A DNA stretch of 64,000 nucleotides. It comes from Pseudomonadota bacterium. GTDB taxonomy: Bacteria; Pseudomonadota; Gammaproteobacteria; Burkholderiales; Burkholderiaceae_B. The stretch spans positions 1-64,000 of the forward strand of contig JAEZBO010000102.1 of the NCBI GenBank assembly GCA_023427085.1. Direction: 5' to 3'. Below the pieces are notes generated by a model. It ran no database searches. It had not been told where the DNA came from and saw only the letters and a program-made list of their open reading frames with translations. The translations under genes were made by a program, and so were the position numbers. Of this stretch, positions 1-9,353 are shown in pieces (positions within the stretch are counted from its first letter, which is position 1; every line of letters starts with the position of its first letter).

Positions 1-1524
1 GCGCTGTCGGCGCCGCGCCACGACGGCGGCCGCGAGCGGCTCAGCTACAGCCAGCTGGCGCAGCGCATGCAAAGCATGGCCGGCGCGCTGGCCCGGCTCG
101 GCCTGCGGCCGGGCGAGCGGCTGGCGCTGTACCTGTCCAACGACGCGATGCGCGAGGCGGTGCTGACGGCGCTGGGCTGTTATCGGCTGGGCGCGGCGGT
201 GGTGCCCTTCAATGTGCGTGCCGGCCGTCCGGAAACCCAGGACGGCCTGGCCTTGATCGCGCCCACCCACATCGTCACGCTGGCGGCCCATGCCGAGTGG
301 CTGGCGCGGCTGTGCCCGGCGGCGGCACTGCTGGTATTGGATGCGCCGCGCGACGGCCAGACCGCGTGGCCGGACCCGGATCTGCCGGCGTCCGCCGACA
401 GCACCGACGCACAGACCGACCTGCCGCCGCTGCCCGATGCCGAGCAGCCCAGCGTGCTGCTGTTCACGTCGGGCACCACCGGCAGCCCGAAGGCCGTGGT
501 GCACAGCCATCGCAGCCAGCTCTATTGCGGCTACGCGATCGCCGCCGCGGTCGGCCTGAATGCCGACGACCTGTACCAGGGCGCCTGGCCGATCTATACC
601 AGCTCGGTGCTGAACCTGGCCTGCATGGGCGCCTGGGTGGCCGGCGCCGCGGTGGTGCTCGAGTCGGCCTCGCCGGACAACGGCCAACGGCTGCGCCTGA
701 TCGAGAGCGAAGCCACCACGGTCTATCACGGCGTGCCCTCGGTGCTGAACTTCATGTTCAAGGAGTACGCGCGCGGCGGCTACCGGCTCGACGGCCTGCG
801 TCGGCTGGCCTATGGCGGCGCGGCGATGCCGGCCGAACTGGTCTGGCGCATGCGCGACCAACTGCCCGGCGCCGATCAGGTGCACATCTGGGGCATGACC
901 GAGACCGGCCCGGCCGGCACCTATCTGCCCCCCTGGCTGGCCGAGCACAAGCCGGGCAGCATCGGCGCGGCGCAGCCCGGCTGCCAGCTCAAGATCGTCG
1001 ACGAAGACGGCCAGCCGGTGGCGCCCGGCACACCCGGCGAACTGCTGTTTCGCGGCCGCTCGGCGGCGCTGGGCTATTTCCGCAACGACGACGCCACCCG
1101 CCAGACCTTCGAGCAAGGCTGGGTGCGTACCGGCGACGTGGTCCGTGCCGATGAGGACGGCGACCTGACGTTTCTGGACCGCAAGAAGGACGTGATCAAC
1201 CGCGGCGGCACGAAGATCGCCTCGGCGCTGGTCGAAGACGTGCTGCATCGTTACGCCGGCGTGATCGAGGCGGCAGTGGTGGCCGTGCCCCACCACGAGC
1301 TCGGCGAAGACCTGGCCGCCTGCCTGGTACTGCAGCAAGAGCCGATCGACCTCGATGCATTGCGCGCGCATTGCCGCGCCGCGCTGGCCGACTACCAGGT
1401 GCCGCGACGCTGGTATGCACTGGACCAATTACCCAAGAACCCGATGGGCAAGGTGCTCAAGCGCGCGCTGCGGCAGACGCTGTGCGCGCCCGACGCGGAC
1501 CCCGCGCCGCGCCGGCTGGCCTGA
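1..1524 (+). CDS. AMP-dependent acyl-CoA synthetase, 5' end outside the window
   Basis: Adenylate-forming enzyme that would activate a carboxylic acid to its acyl-CoA through an acyl-AMP. The frame is open from base 1, before the first internal ATG at 67, so the gene is truncated by the window edge. The P-loop-like AMP motif LLFTSGTTGSPK is present, followed by GMTETGP and a C-terminal PMGKVLKR with the usual catalytic lysine. The enoyl-CoA hydratase 44 bases downstream on the same strand suggests a shared acyl-CoA catabolic operon. The substrate (fatty or aromatic acid) cannot be told from sequence alone. Confidence 0.9.
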   Translation, partial: ALSAPRHDGGRERLSYSQLAQRMQSMAGALARLGLRPGERLALYLSNDAMREAVLTALGCYRLGAAVVPFNVRAGRPETQDGLALIAPTHIVTLAAHAEWLARLCPAAALLVLDAPRDGQTAWPDPDLPASADSTDAQTDLPPLPDAEQPSVLLFTSGTTGSPKAVVHSHRSQLYCGYAIAAAVGLNADDLYQGAWPIYTSSVLNLACMGAWVAGAAVVLESASPDNGQRLRLIESEATTVYHGVPSVLNFMFKEYARGGYRLDGLRRLAYGGAAMPAELVWRMRDQLPGADQVHIWGMTETGPAGTYLPPWLAEHKPGSIGAAQPGCQLKIVDEDGQPVAPGTPGELLFRGRSAALGYFRNDDATRQTFEQGWVRTGDVVRADEDGDLTFLDRKKDVINRGGTKIASALVEDVLHRYAGVIEAAVVAVPHHELGEDLAACLVLQQEPIDLDALRAHCRAALADYQVPRRWYALDQLPKNPMGKVLKRALRQTLCAPDADPAPRRLA

Positions 1525-1568
1525 ACGCCCCATTTACCGACCATTCCGATACCGAGGACTTCATCGAC

Positions 1569-2351
1569 ATGACCGACGCACTCAAACTCGACATCCGCGA
1601 CCACGTGGCCTGGCTGACCATCGACCGGCCGGCCGCCTTCAATGCCGTCAACGGCGCGCTGCATACGGCGCTGTCGCGGGTCTTCATCGACCTGGCCGAA
1701 CGGCGCGATCTCAAGGCCATCGTGCTGACCGGCGCCGGCAAGGCCTTCTGCGCCGGCGGCGACATCGACTGGATGCGCGAGGCGATCCGCGACCCCGAGC
1801 AGTTCGAGGTGGTCACGTGGGAAGCCAAGCGCATCGTCTATTCGATGCTCGACTGCGAGACGCCGATCATCGGCCGCATCAACGGCGACGCGGTGGGCCT
1901 GGGCGCCACGCTGGCGCTGCTGTGCGACATCACGGTGATGGACGAGCGCGCGCGCATCGGCGACCCGCACGTCAAGGTCGGCCTGAACGCGGCCGACGGC
2001 GGCGGCTTCCTGTGGCCGCAGATGATCGGATATGGCCGCGCGCGCGAACTGCTGCTGACCGGCGACCTGCTCGGCGCCAGCGAGGCCGTCGCGCTGGGCG
2101 CCATCGGCCACGCGGTGCCGGCCGAGCAGCTGGACCAGAAGGTCGAGGCCATCGTCGCCAAGCTGCGCCACGGCGCCACCAAGGCGATCCGTTGGACCAA
2201 GGCCGGCTACACCATCCCCTTGCGGCAGCTGGCGCATTCGCACATGGACGCCGGCATCGCCTACGAATGCCTGGCCAACCTGACCGCCGACCACGCCGAG
2301 GCGGTCGAGGCCTTCGCCGGCAAACGCAAGCCGGTGTTCACGGGACGTTGA
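1569..2351 (+). CDS. Enoyl-CoA hydratase/isomerase (crotonase) family protein
   Basis: About 260 residues, the normal crotonase length. The ATG at 1569 gives an N-terminus MTDALKLDIRDHVAWLTIDRP typical of the family; the frame continues upstream but overlaps the previous gene. The oxyanion-hole region GAGKAFCAGGDIDWM and the second conserved segment around NGDAVGLGATLALLCD are present. It probably hydrates or isomerises an enoyl-CoA made from the product of the preceding acyl-CoA synthetase. Family assignment is firm; the exact reaction is inferred. Confidence 0.88.
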   Translation: MTDALKLDIRDHVAWLTIDRPAAFNAVNGALHTALSRVFIDLAERRDLKAIVLTGAGKAFCAGGDIDWMREAIRDPEQFEVVTWEAKRIVYSMLDCETPIIGRINGDAVGLGATLALLCDITVMDERARIGDPHVKVGLNAADGGGFLWPQMIGYGRARELLLTGDLLGASEAVALGAIGHAVPAEQLDQKVEAIVAKLRHGATKAIRWTKAGYTIPLRQLAHSHMDAGIAYECLANLTADHAEAVEAFAGKRKPVFTGR

Positions 2352-2584
2352 TGCCGCTGCCAGGCTGACGAAACCCGTCAATGCAGTCGAGAATCGATTG
2401 CAATACTATTAGGAGCCCGACGGATCGCGGCTGATGCCCGCCCGGTCCGCACGAACCAGCGATGCTGCGCCGCCCGTCGCGTAGTGCCGGTCAGATCGAA
2501 GGCAGATTTTTTACGCGATGAGTTCCCGCCACACGCCCCCGGCAGGCGCCGGCCCCACGGCCTGGACCGCGCGCGCTGTTCACC

Positions 2585-3874
2585 GTGGTGTTCCTAGGCA
2601 TCACCGCCGGCACGCAGATGAGCGACATGGGTGTGCAGGCCCTGTCGCTGTCGGCGATCCAGGCCAGCTTCGGCGTCAGCGACGCCGCGCTCGGTGCGCT
2701 GCAGGGCCTGGCCGGCGTGCTGGTCGGCAGCCTGGTGGCGATCCCGCTGGCGCGCTATGCCGATCGCTACTCGCGCCGCCGGGTGCTGCAATGCCTGATC
2801 CTGGCCTCGACCGCGATGATGGTGCTGAGCGCTTTCGCACCGAACTTCGCGCTGTTCTTCGTCGGCCGCTCGGCCGCCAGCATCACCGAATTCGCGATGA
2901 TCCCGCTGGTGTATTCGATGATCCCCGACCTGGCGCCCGAGCGCGACCGCGTGCTGGCCAATCTCGGCTTCGCGGCCTTGATGGCGGTCGGCGCCAGCAG
3001 CGGCTTCTATTTCGGCAGCGAGATCATCGCAACCGCCGACGCGCTGCTGCCGTGGGCGCTCGAGCCGTGGCGCAAGGGCTTTCTGCTGATTTCGCTGGCG
3101 GGCGGGCCCCTGCTGCTGCTGGGCCTGCTGACCGTCGATCCGCCCCGCCACGCCAGCGCCGACAACCCGCGGCTGAGCGCCACGCTGGGCGTGTTCCTGC
3201 GCCAGCGCTGGCAGGCGGTCGGCCTGTTCGTCGGCGTGGCCGGCTGCCTGATGATCGCGGTGCAGGCGCTGAACCAGCTGATCGCGCTGGCGCTCGAGCG
3301 CCGCTACGATGCCGATCTCGCCGCCATCGGCCGGCCGATGGGTCTGATCGTGCTGCTCACCAGCGTCGGCTGCCTGCCGGTGGCGGGCCTGCTCGACCGC
3401 TGGCTGGGCCGGCATGTCGGCCGCTCGGCGCGGCCGCTGATCATGGGGATCGGCGCGCTGGCGGCGATCCCATGCGCCGCGCTGCTGGTCGGCGCGCCCG
3501 CGCTCGAGCGGGCCTTCTGGATCGTCGGCGCCTTCCTGTTCGTCACCTGCACCGCCAATGCGCTGGTGCCGACGATGCTGCAGGACCTGACGCCGGCCAC
3601 GCTGCGCGCCCGCAGCTTCGCGGTCTGGAGCTTCGTCGTGTCGGTCTTTTCGGCGGCCGGCCCGCTGATCGCCGGCACACTGTCAGACCACGTCTTCCAG
3701 CACCAATTGCTGCAGGCCATCACCGTGACGGCGATCCCGGCGCTGGCGCTGTCGGTGTACTGCGCGGTGCGATCGTTCCGGCTGGCGCGGTGCGAGCAGG
3801 CGGCGTCTGCCGCGCCCCTCACCGCAAGCACCGACAGCGCGCGCCGCCGCGCTAGCGATCGCGCCGACGGCTAA
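2585..3874 (+). CDS. MFS transporter, 5' end uncertain
   Basis: About 429 residues with roughly twelve hydrophobic segments and an MFS loop 2-3 signature (ARYADRYSRRRVLQ). The GTG at 2585 lies inside what should be the first membrane segment and has no ribosome site. A better-looking ATG at 2518 is in a different frame and reads into TM1 only if one base is added near 2570-2580. So the gene may carry a 5' frameshift, or the start may be a weak codon. Its stop overlaps the stop of the convergent peptidase gene by four bases. Substrate unknown. Confidence 0.8.
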   Translation: MVFLGITAGTQMSDMGVQALSLSAIQASFGVSDAALGALQGLAGVLVGSLVAIPLARYADRYSRRRVLQCLILASTAMMVLSAFAPNFALFFVGRSAASITEFAMIPLVYSMIPDLAPERDRVLANLGFAALMAVGASSGFYFGSEIIATADALLPWALEPWRKGFLLISLAGGPLLLLGLLTVDPPRHASADNPRLSATLGVFLRQRWQAVGLFVGVAGCLMIAVQALNQLIALALERRYDADLAAIGRPMGLIVLLTSVGCLPVAGLLDRWLGRHVGRSARPLIMGIGALAAIPCAALLVGAPALERAFWIVGAFLFVTCTANALVPTMLQDLTPATLRARSFAVWSFVVSVFSAAGPLIAGTLSDHVFQHQLLQAITVTAIPALALSVYCAVRSFRLARCEQAASAAPLTASTDSARRRASDRADG

Positions 3875-5988
3875 CCAGGCGACGCCGCCACGCAGGCCTG
3901 CGCGAAGGCCCACAACAGCGCCGCCTCGGCGAACTGGCTGTGCTGATCGCCGCTGGCTTGATGGCCGCTGTCCGGGTCCAGCACCAGCACTGCCGGATTG
4001 GCCGACTGGGAGTGATGGCGGATGTTCGCCAGCAGCTTGGCTGGCTCCCAGTAAGGTACCCGGTCGTCCTTCAGGCCCGCGGTACACAGCACCGGCGGAT
4101 AGGCGGCCGCCGCCACGTTTTCGTAGGGCGATATCGACGCGATGTAGTCGTAGGCCTCGGGATCGGCCAGCGGGTCGCCCCAATCGGGCCGGAACAAAGG
4201 CACCAGCGGATGATCGGCATCGCTCATGGTGTTGAGCATGTCCACGAACGGTACCTGCGCGATCACGCCGGCCCACAGCGTCGGCTCGAGATTCATCGCG
4301 CCGCAGACCAGCAGGCCGCCGGCCGACAGGCCATGCGCGACGATGCGGCCCGGCTGCGCATGACCGCTTTGCACCAGATGGCGCGCGCAGGCGATGAAGT
4401 CGGTCATCGAGTTGCGCTTGGCAAAACGGCGTCCGTCGAGAAACCAGCGCCGGCCTTTCTCGGAGCCGCCACGCACGTGGGCGATGGCGTAACGGAAACC
4501 CGCGTCGACCAGGGCGGTGGCCGGCAGCGAAAAGCGTGCATCGTTCGCATAGCCGTAAGCACCATAACCGGTCAGCAACAGCGGCGCGGGGCCAGACTGA
4601 TCGCGCCGCGACAGCACCGTGATCGGCACCGTCACGCCATCGGGCGCGACGGCCTGCAGGCGTTCGACCCGATAGGCGGCCGGGTCGTAGCCGCGCAGCT
4701 GTTCCTGCCCGATCGTGGTGCAGCCGGCAGTGGCCAGATCGACGTCGATCCAGCGCGGCGGGCTGGCCGGCGTCTGATGCACGATGCGCACCTGGCGCGC
4801 AGCGTACTGCTGGCCGCCCAGCAGCTCGATGGCGTAGGCCGGGTCGTCGAAGGCCACCGTGGTCTCGCCCCCGTCGCGCTGGCGCAGCACCAGCCGGTGC
4901 AGGCCATCGTCGCGCTCGAGCCGCACCAGTGTGCCGGCGAACGGCAATATCGAAATGATCGGCACCCCGGCGCGATGCGGCACCAGCTCGCGCGTGCAAG
5001 TCAGGCTGGCCGGGTCCAGGCACAGCAGCTTGCGATCCAGCGCACCGTCGGCATCGGTCAGCATCAGCAGCTCGCCGGCCCATTCGTCGATCGAATAGGC
5101 CACGCCCGGCTCGCGCGCCCGCACCAGCCGCGGCGCCGCGGTCTCGTGGCCGGCCGCGATCAGGCGCACCTCGGCGGTATCGGGCCCGGCCAGCCGCAAG
5201 GCCACGTAGCCATCGGCCGCCGTGCGCGAGACCTGCATGAACATGGCCGGATCGTGCTCTTCGTAGACCAGCGCCGCCGCATCGCCGTCGAGCGGCGTGC
5301 GGTACAGCCGCGTCGGCCGGCTGTGCGCGTCGCGCCAGATCCAGAACAGCTGCTCGGACGACGCCGAGAACGTGAAGCCGCCGTACCCGTAGGCGTCGGC
5401 CGGCACCAGCGTGCGGATCTCGCCGCTGTCTATCGTCAGCACGCACAGCCGATGTCGATCGTCGCCGATGACATCCTCGGCCCAGGCAAAAAACCGATCG
5501 TCGGGGCTGTGCTGATGGCCGGTCGCGCGATAGTAGGCGTGGCCCTGCGCCCGCTCGGCCTCGTCGAACAGCAGCTGCTCGTGGCCGTCGGCGCCCGTGC
5601 GCGTGAACAGCCGGTACGCGCTGCCGGCCGGCAGCTTGAAGTCGTAATGCCAGCCGTGCGACGTGCGTGGCAACGGCACGTCGATCTCCGGCGCGCGCTC
5701 GCGCATGCGCTGATGAAACTGCTCGACCAACGGTGCGAGCGGCGCCAGCACGCTGTCGGCGTAGGCCATCTCGGCCGCCAGGTGCTCGCGCAGCGGTTCC
5801 GGCAGCGTATCCAGCGTGCGCGTGCCCTGGGCCGGAATGAACTTGAGCCACGCGTAGGGATCGTTGCGGCGGCGCCCAAGCTGCTCGATCCAGTGATCGA
5901 TGCGCGGCGCGCGGGGTGCGGCCAGACGCGGGAACATCGCGCCGGCTGCAGAGGCCGGCGGCGTCAGGGAGGTAGGCGAAGTCGTCAT
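3871..5988 (-). CDS. ptrB: Oligopeptidase B-like S9 family serine peptidase
   Basis: A 705-residue prolyl-oligopeptidase-family enzyme: an N-terminal beta-propeller region (HGWHYDFKLPAGSAYRLFTR is the family start) and a C-terminal alpha/beta hydrolase. The nucleophile sits in HGLSAGGLLVC near residue 555, the Asp in GLKDDRVPYWEPAK near 641, and the His in DSGHQASG near 675. Oligopeptidase B cleaves after basic residues in short peptides and is usually cytoplasmic; no signal peptide is visible. It is convergent with the MFS gene. The symbol is by family resemblance; specificity is not proven. Confidence 0.85.
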   Translation of the reverse strand: MTTSPTSLTPPASAAGAMFPRLAAPRAPRIDHWIEQLGRRRNDPYAWLKFIPAQGTRTLDTLPEPLREHLAAEMAYADSVLAPLAPLVEQFHQRMRERAPEIDVPLPRTSHGWHYDFKLPAGSAYRLFTRTGADGHEQLLFDEAERAQGHAYYRATGHQHSPDDRFFAWAEDVIGDDRHRLCVLTIDSGEIRTLVPADAYGYGGFTFSASSEQLFWIWRDAHSRPTRLYRTPLDGDAAALVYEEHDPAMFMQVSRTAADGYVALRLAGPDTAEVRLIAAGHETAAPRLVRAREPGVAYSIDEWAGELLMLTDADGALDRKLLCLDPASLTCTRELVPHRAGVPIISILPFAGTLVRLERDDGLHRLVLRQRDGGETTVAFDDPAYAIELLGGQQYAARQVRIVHQTPASPPRWIDVDLATAGCTTIGQEQLRGYDPAAYRVERLQAVAPDGVTVPITVLSRRDQSGPAPLLLTGYGAYGYANDARFSLPATALVDAGFRYAIAHVRGGSEKGRRWFLDGRRFAKRNSMTDFIACARHLVQSGHAQPGRIVAHGLSAGGLLVCGAMNLEPTLWAGVIAQVPFVDMLNTMSDADHPLVPLFRPDWGDPLADPEAYDYIASISPYENVAAAAYPPVLCTAGLKDDRVPYWEPAKLLANIRHHSQSANPAVLVLDPDSGHQASGDQHSQFAEAALLWAFAQACVAASPG

Positions 5989-6099
5989 GGTGGCTAGGCT
6001 AGCAGACTGGGCTTGGCGGCAGGCGCGCCACCGGCCCGCAGGCGGCCGGCCCGGCTTGAAGCGCAGAGCACGCCGATGACGACCCGCGCCCCCGCCGCA

Positions 6100-6975
6100 T
6101 CAGGCGCCGGACGCGGCAATGCCATCCAGCTGCGCGACCGCCTCGGCCGACAGCGTCAGCTCGCCCGCCGCGGTGTTCTGCCGCAGATGGGCCAGCGACG
6201 AGGTGCCCGGGATCAGCAGGATGTTGGGCGAACGCTGCAACAGCCAGGCCAGCGCGACCTGCATCGTCGTCGCGCCGCTATCGGCGGCCACCCGCTCGAG
6301 CGTGGCCGACTGCAAGGGCGAGAAACCGCCCAGCGGAAAGAACGGCACGTAGGCGATGCCGTCCGCCGCCAGGCTGTCGATCATGGCGTCGTCATGGCGG
6401 TGCGCCACGTTGTATTGGTTCTGCACGCACACGATCGGCGCGATCGCGCGCGCCTGCGCCAGCTGCGTGGCCGTGGCATTGCTCAGGCCGATATGGCGCA
6501 GCAGGCCCTTGCGCTGCAGCTCGGCCATGGTGGTCATGGCCTGCTCGATATCGCCTTCGGCCGGTCCGGCGACAGCAAACATCAGCCGCAGGTTGACCAC
6601 GTCCATCACGTCCAGCCCGAGGTTGCGCAGGTTGTCGTGCACGGCCGACTCGAGCTCGGCCGGCGACGTCGCCGGTATCCACGAGGCATCCGCGCCGCGC
6701 CGCGCGCCCACCTTGGTGGTGATCACCAGGTCGTCGCGATAGGGATGCAGCGCCTCGCGGATCAGCTGGTTGGTGATGTGCGGGCCATAGAAATCGCTGG
6801 TATCGATGTGATCGATGCCCAGCGCGATGGCCTCCTTCAGCACCGCGATGGCCTGCTGCCTGTCCTTGGGCGGCCCGAACACGTGCGGGCCGGCCAGTTG
6901 CATGGCGCCATAGCCGACACGGCTGACGTCAAGGTCGCCGAGGCGATAGCGGGGGGTGGGTGAGGTCTGTTGCAT
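6100..6975 (-). CDS. Aldo/keto reductase
   Basis: About 291 residues. The ATG at 6975 gives MQQTSPTPRYRLGDLDVSRV, the usual AKR start; the frame is open farther upstream but runs into the divergent regulator. The catalytic Asp/Tyr segment DHIDTSDFYGPH and a phosphate-binding C-terminal LLIPGTSSLAHL are present. It would reduce a carbonyl with NAD(P)H in the cytoplasm. The LysR gene faces it across 109 bases, so regulation by that protein is likely. The substrate is unknown. Confidence 0.88.
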   Translation of the reverse strand: MQQTSPTPRYRLGDLDVSRVGYGAMQLAGPHVFGPPKDRQQAIAVLKEAIALGIDHIDTSDFYGPHITNQLIREALHPYRDDLVITTKVGARRGADASWIPATSPAELESAVHDNLRNLGLDVMDVVNLRLMFAVAGPAEGDIEQAMTTMAELQRKGLLRHIGLSNATATQLAQARAIAPIVCVQNQYNVAHRHDDAMIDSLAADGIAYVPFFPLGGFSPLQSATLERVAADSGATTMQVALAWLLQRSPNILLIPGTSSLAHLRQNTAAGELTLSAEAVAQLDGIAASGA

Positions 6976-7003
6976 GACGGCTCCGGGTGGGGGTATGGAA
7001 GAC

Positions 7004-7057
7004 AGTCTAAGCAGACAGACTCTGTGCCACAATTCCAGCCAATCGCACAGCCTGTGC
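7004..7057. promoter_or_regulatory. Divergent promoter region with two inverted repeats (LysR operator candidates)
   Basis: The gap between the aldo/keto reductase and the LysR gene holds AGTCT (7004-7008) paired with AGACT (7017-7021), and GCACAG (7045-7050) paired with CTGTGC (7052-7057) around one central base. LysR regulators commonly bind dyads in the region shared with a divergent target. The link to this regulator is inferred from position. Confidence 0.4.
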
Positions 7058-7084
7058 GGAATCGCGCACAGTCGCGGGGGCGCC

Positions 7085-7984
7085 ATGTTCGACCTGCAAG
7101 AGATCAATGCCTTCGTCGCTGTGGCCTCGCACGGCGGCTTTCGCGGCGCCGCGCGCAAGACCGGCGCCAGCGCCTCGCAGCTCAGCGAGGCGGTACGACG
7201 GCTGGAGACACGGCTGGGGCTGCGGCTGCTCAATCGCACGACCCGCAGCGTTTCGACCACGATGGCGGGGCAGCGCCTGCTCGAACAGCTCACCCCGGCG
7301 CTCAATGCGATCGAGTCGGCGCTCGACGTCGCCAATCACTTTCGCGACCGGCCGGCGGGCAGGCTCAAGCTCAACGTACCGATGGCGGCATCGCGGCTGG
7401 TGCTGCCGCGCATCCTGCCACCCTTCCTGGCCGCCTATCCCGAGATCCAGGTCGAGGTCATCGTCGAGGATCAGTTCGTCGATCTGTTGCGCAGCGGCTG
7501 CGACGCGGGCATCCGCTACGACGACGGCATGGACCAGGACATGGTGGCGATTCCGATCGGACCGCGCCGGCAAGGGATGGCGCTGGCGGCGTCGCCGGCC
7601 TATCTGGCCGCCCACGGGCGGCCCCGGCGTCCCGAAGACCTGCTGCGCCATGCCTGCCTGCGCGGGCGCTTCTCCAGCGGCGCGCTGCCGCCGTGGACCT
7701 TCGAAAAACAGGGCAAGGTCGTCACCGTCGATCCCTACGGCCCGTTGATCGTCAACCTGGGTGCGGCGGCCGACCTGGCGGTCGATGCGGCGGTGGCGGG
7801 CGCGGGGCTGGTCTATCTGTTCGAGGACTGGTTGCGGCCGTACTTCGAGCGCGGTGAGCTGACGCCGGTGCTGCAAGGCTGGTGGCCCAGCTTCAGCGGT
7901 CCGGCGCTGTACTACCCGGGCCGCCGATACCTGCCCGCCCCCTTGCGCGCGCTGGTGGAGTTTTCGCAGACGATGCGCTGGTAG
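7085..7984 (+). CDS. LysR-family transcriptional regulator
   Basis: About 299 residues. The N-terminal winged helix-turn-helix is clear (MFDLQEINAFVAVASHGGFR followed by an ARKTGASASQLSEAVRRLE recognition segment), and the rest is a periplasmic-binding-like effector domain. ATG 7085 is chosen because it gives the canonical LysR N-terminus. It is divergent from an aldo/keto reductase, its probable target. The 3' end overlaps the convergent histidine kinase gene by 92 bases, which is unusual and could cause antisense interference. Confidence 0.92.
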   Translation: MFDLQEINAFVAVASHGGFRGAARKTGASASQLSEAVRRLETRLGLRLLNRTTRSVSTTMAGQRLLEQLTPALNAIESALDVANHFRDRPAGRLKLNVPMAASRLVLPRILPPFLAAYPEIQVEVIVEDQFVDLLRSGCDAGIRYDDGMDQDMVAIPIGPRRQGMALAASPAYLAAHGRPRRPEDLLRHACLRGRFSSGALPPWTFEKQGKVVTVDPYGPLIVNLGAAADLAVDAAVAGAGLVYLFEDWLRPYFERGELTPVLQGWWPSFSGPALYYPGRRYLPAPLRALVEFSQTMRW

Positions 7985-9353
7985 CGCGCGACGGCGGCAA
8001 GCTGATCCGCACGCCGAACCCCCGTCCGTCCAGCCCGGCGCCGCAGCGCAGGCGCCCGCCGTGCGCGGCGACCACCCGTTCGACCAGCGACAGCCCCATG
8101 CCGATGCCGTGCGCGGGCTGCTGGCCGCCGACCCGATAGAAACGTTCGAAGATGCGCGCATGCTCGGCCTCGGGGATGCCGGGGCCATCGTCGGCGACCC
8201 ACAAGGTCACGTCACGCTGGCCGTCCTCGGTGACCACGCCAGTCTCGAGCCGCACGCGGGTGCCCGGCCCGCCGTGGCGCAGCGCGTTGTCCAGCAGGTT
8301 GCGTATCAGGATGCCCAGATCGTCGATATCGCCATGCACCGGCGCCGGTCCGCCCGCCACCTCGATCGACTGGCCGCCGCGCTGGGCGATCAGTTCGAAC
8401 TCGTCGGCCACCATGCCGACCACCATCGCCAGGTCGATATCGCTGGCACGCGCCAGGCTGCCGCCGCTGTCGACCCGCGCCGCGTCGAGCAACTGCTGCG
8501 CCAGCCGCGAGGTGCGCTCGATGCCAAACACCAGCCGGTCCAGCGCCACGCGCGCCTCGTCGGCGTTGCCGGCATGCTGCAGCACCTGCGCCTGCGCGAG
8601 CAGCGCGGCCAGCGGCGTGCGCAGCTCGTGCGCGGCTTCGCTGAGAAAATTACGCTCGTGTTGCAAGGCATGCGCCAGCCGGCCCATCAACTGGTTGAAG
8701 GCGCGCACCAGCGGCGTCAACTCGTCGGGCAAGCCGCTTTCGGGCAGCGGCGCCAGATCGAGCGGCGTGCGTGCATCCAGCGCCGCGCTGACCCGCAGCA
8801 CCGGCCGCAGCGACCAGTGGATCACCAGCCAGATCGCGACGCCGATACAGACCAGCATGATCAGCGCGGTGCCCAGGCCGATGCGCAGCCAGCGCAGGAA
8901 CTCGGTGCGCATCGCCGAGGTCGGCAAGCCGACCTGCACCTGCACCTTGCCATCCGCGTCGCTGATCGAATAGACACGCCACGGCGCGCCGGCGACCCGG
9001 GTGTCGGCGTAGCCGTCCACGAACGCCGGTGCGATCGCGTGCTCGGGCGCCAGCCGCGACGACATCAGGCGCCGGCCGGTGCCGTGCTCCCAGACCTGGA
9101 AGCCCAGCGCATCGAACTTGCCGCCCGGCGGCGAGGTCTCACCGCGCACCACGAACTGGCGCTGCTGACCCGCCGTCGCGATGTCGGCGGGCAAGGATTG
9201 CAGGATCTGCTCGGCGCCCTTGCGCAGCATCAGGTCGGCGGCCCCGCCCTGCTGGGCCGACAGCGCCAGGTACTGGAACGCGAACCAGCCGGCCCAGGCG
9301 GTCAGCAGCACGGTCGCCAGCGCAACCAGCAGGCGGGTGCGTAACGAGCGCAT
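7893..9353 (-). CDS. Two-component sensor histidine kinase
   Basis: A 486-residue inner-membrane kinase: TM1 at about 7-28, a periplasmic sensor of roughly 120 residues, TM2 at about 158-180, a HAMP linker, the H-box SEAAHELRTPLAAL with phosphoacceptor His242, the N-box RNLLDNALRHGG (Asn356) and the G-box DDGPGIP at 389-395. Layout resembles QseC/PmrB kinases. Its start codon overlaps the response-regulator stop (TGATG), so translation is probably coupled. A proline/arginine-rich tail of about 30 residues extends past the last kinase motif over the LysR 3' end. Confidence 0.93.
   Translation of the reverse strand: MRSLRTRLLVALATVLLTAWAGWFAFQYLALSAQQGGAADLMLRKGAEQILQSLPADIATAGQQRQFVVRGETSPPGGKFDALGFQVWEHGTGRRLMSSRLAPEHAIAPAFVDGYADTRVAGAPWRVYSISDADGKVQVQVGLPTSAMRTEFLRWLRIGLGTALIMLVCIGVAIWLVIHWSLRPVLRVSAALDARTPLDLAPLPESGLPDELTPLVRAFNQLMGRLAHALQHERNFLSEAAHELRTPLAALLAQAQVLQHAGNADEARVALDRLVFGIERTSRLAQQLLDAARVDSGGSLARASDIDLAMVVGMVADEFELIAQRGGQSIEVAGGPAPVHGDIDDLGILIRNLLDNALRHGGPGTRVRLETGVVTEDGQRDVTLWVADDGPGIPEAEHARIFERFYRVGGQQPAHGIGMGLSLVERVVAAHGGRLRCGAGLDGRGFGVRISLPPSRATSASSAKTPPARARGRAGIGGPGSTAPDR

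Noticed and set aside
1392..2381. Minus-strand frame of 329 codons over the enoyl-CoA hydratase
   Set aside because: Low-complexity Arg/Gln/His composition and no family features; the plus-strand crotonase explains the region.
3683..5997. Very long open frames of about 700 residues on both strands over the peptidase gene
   Set aside because: They are antisense or frame-shifted shadows: Arg/Ala/Gly-rich, no domains, and produced by GC-rich codon positions. The oligopeptidase frame has the full catalytic set.
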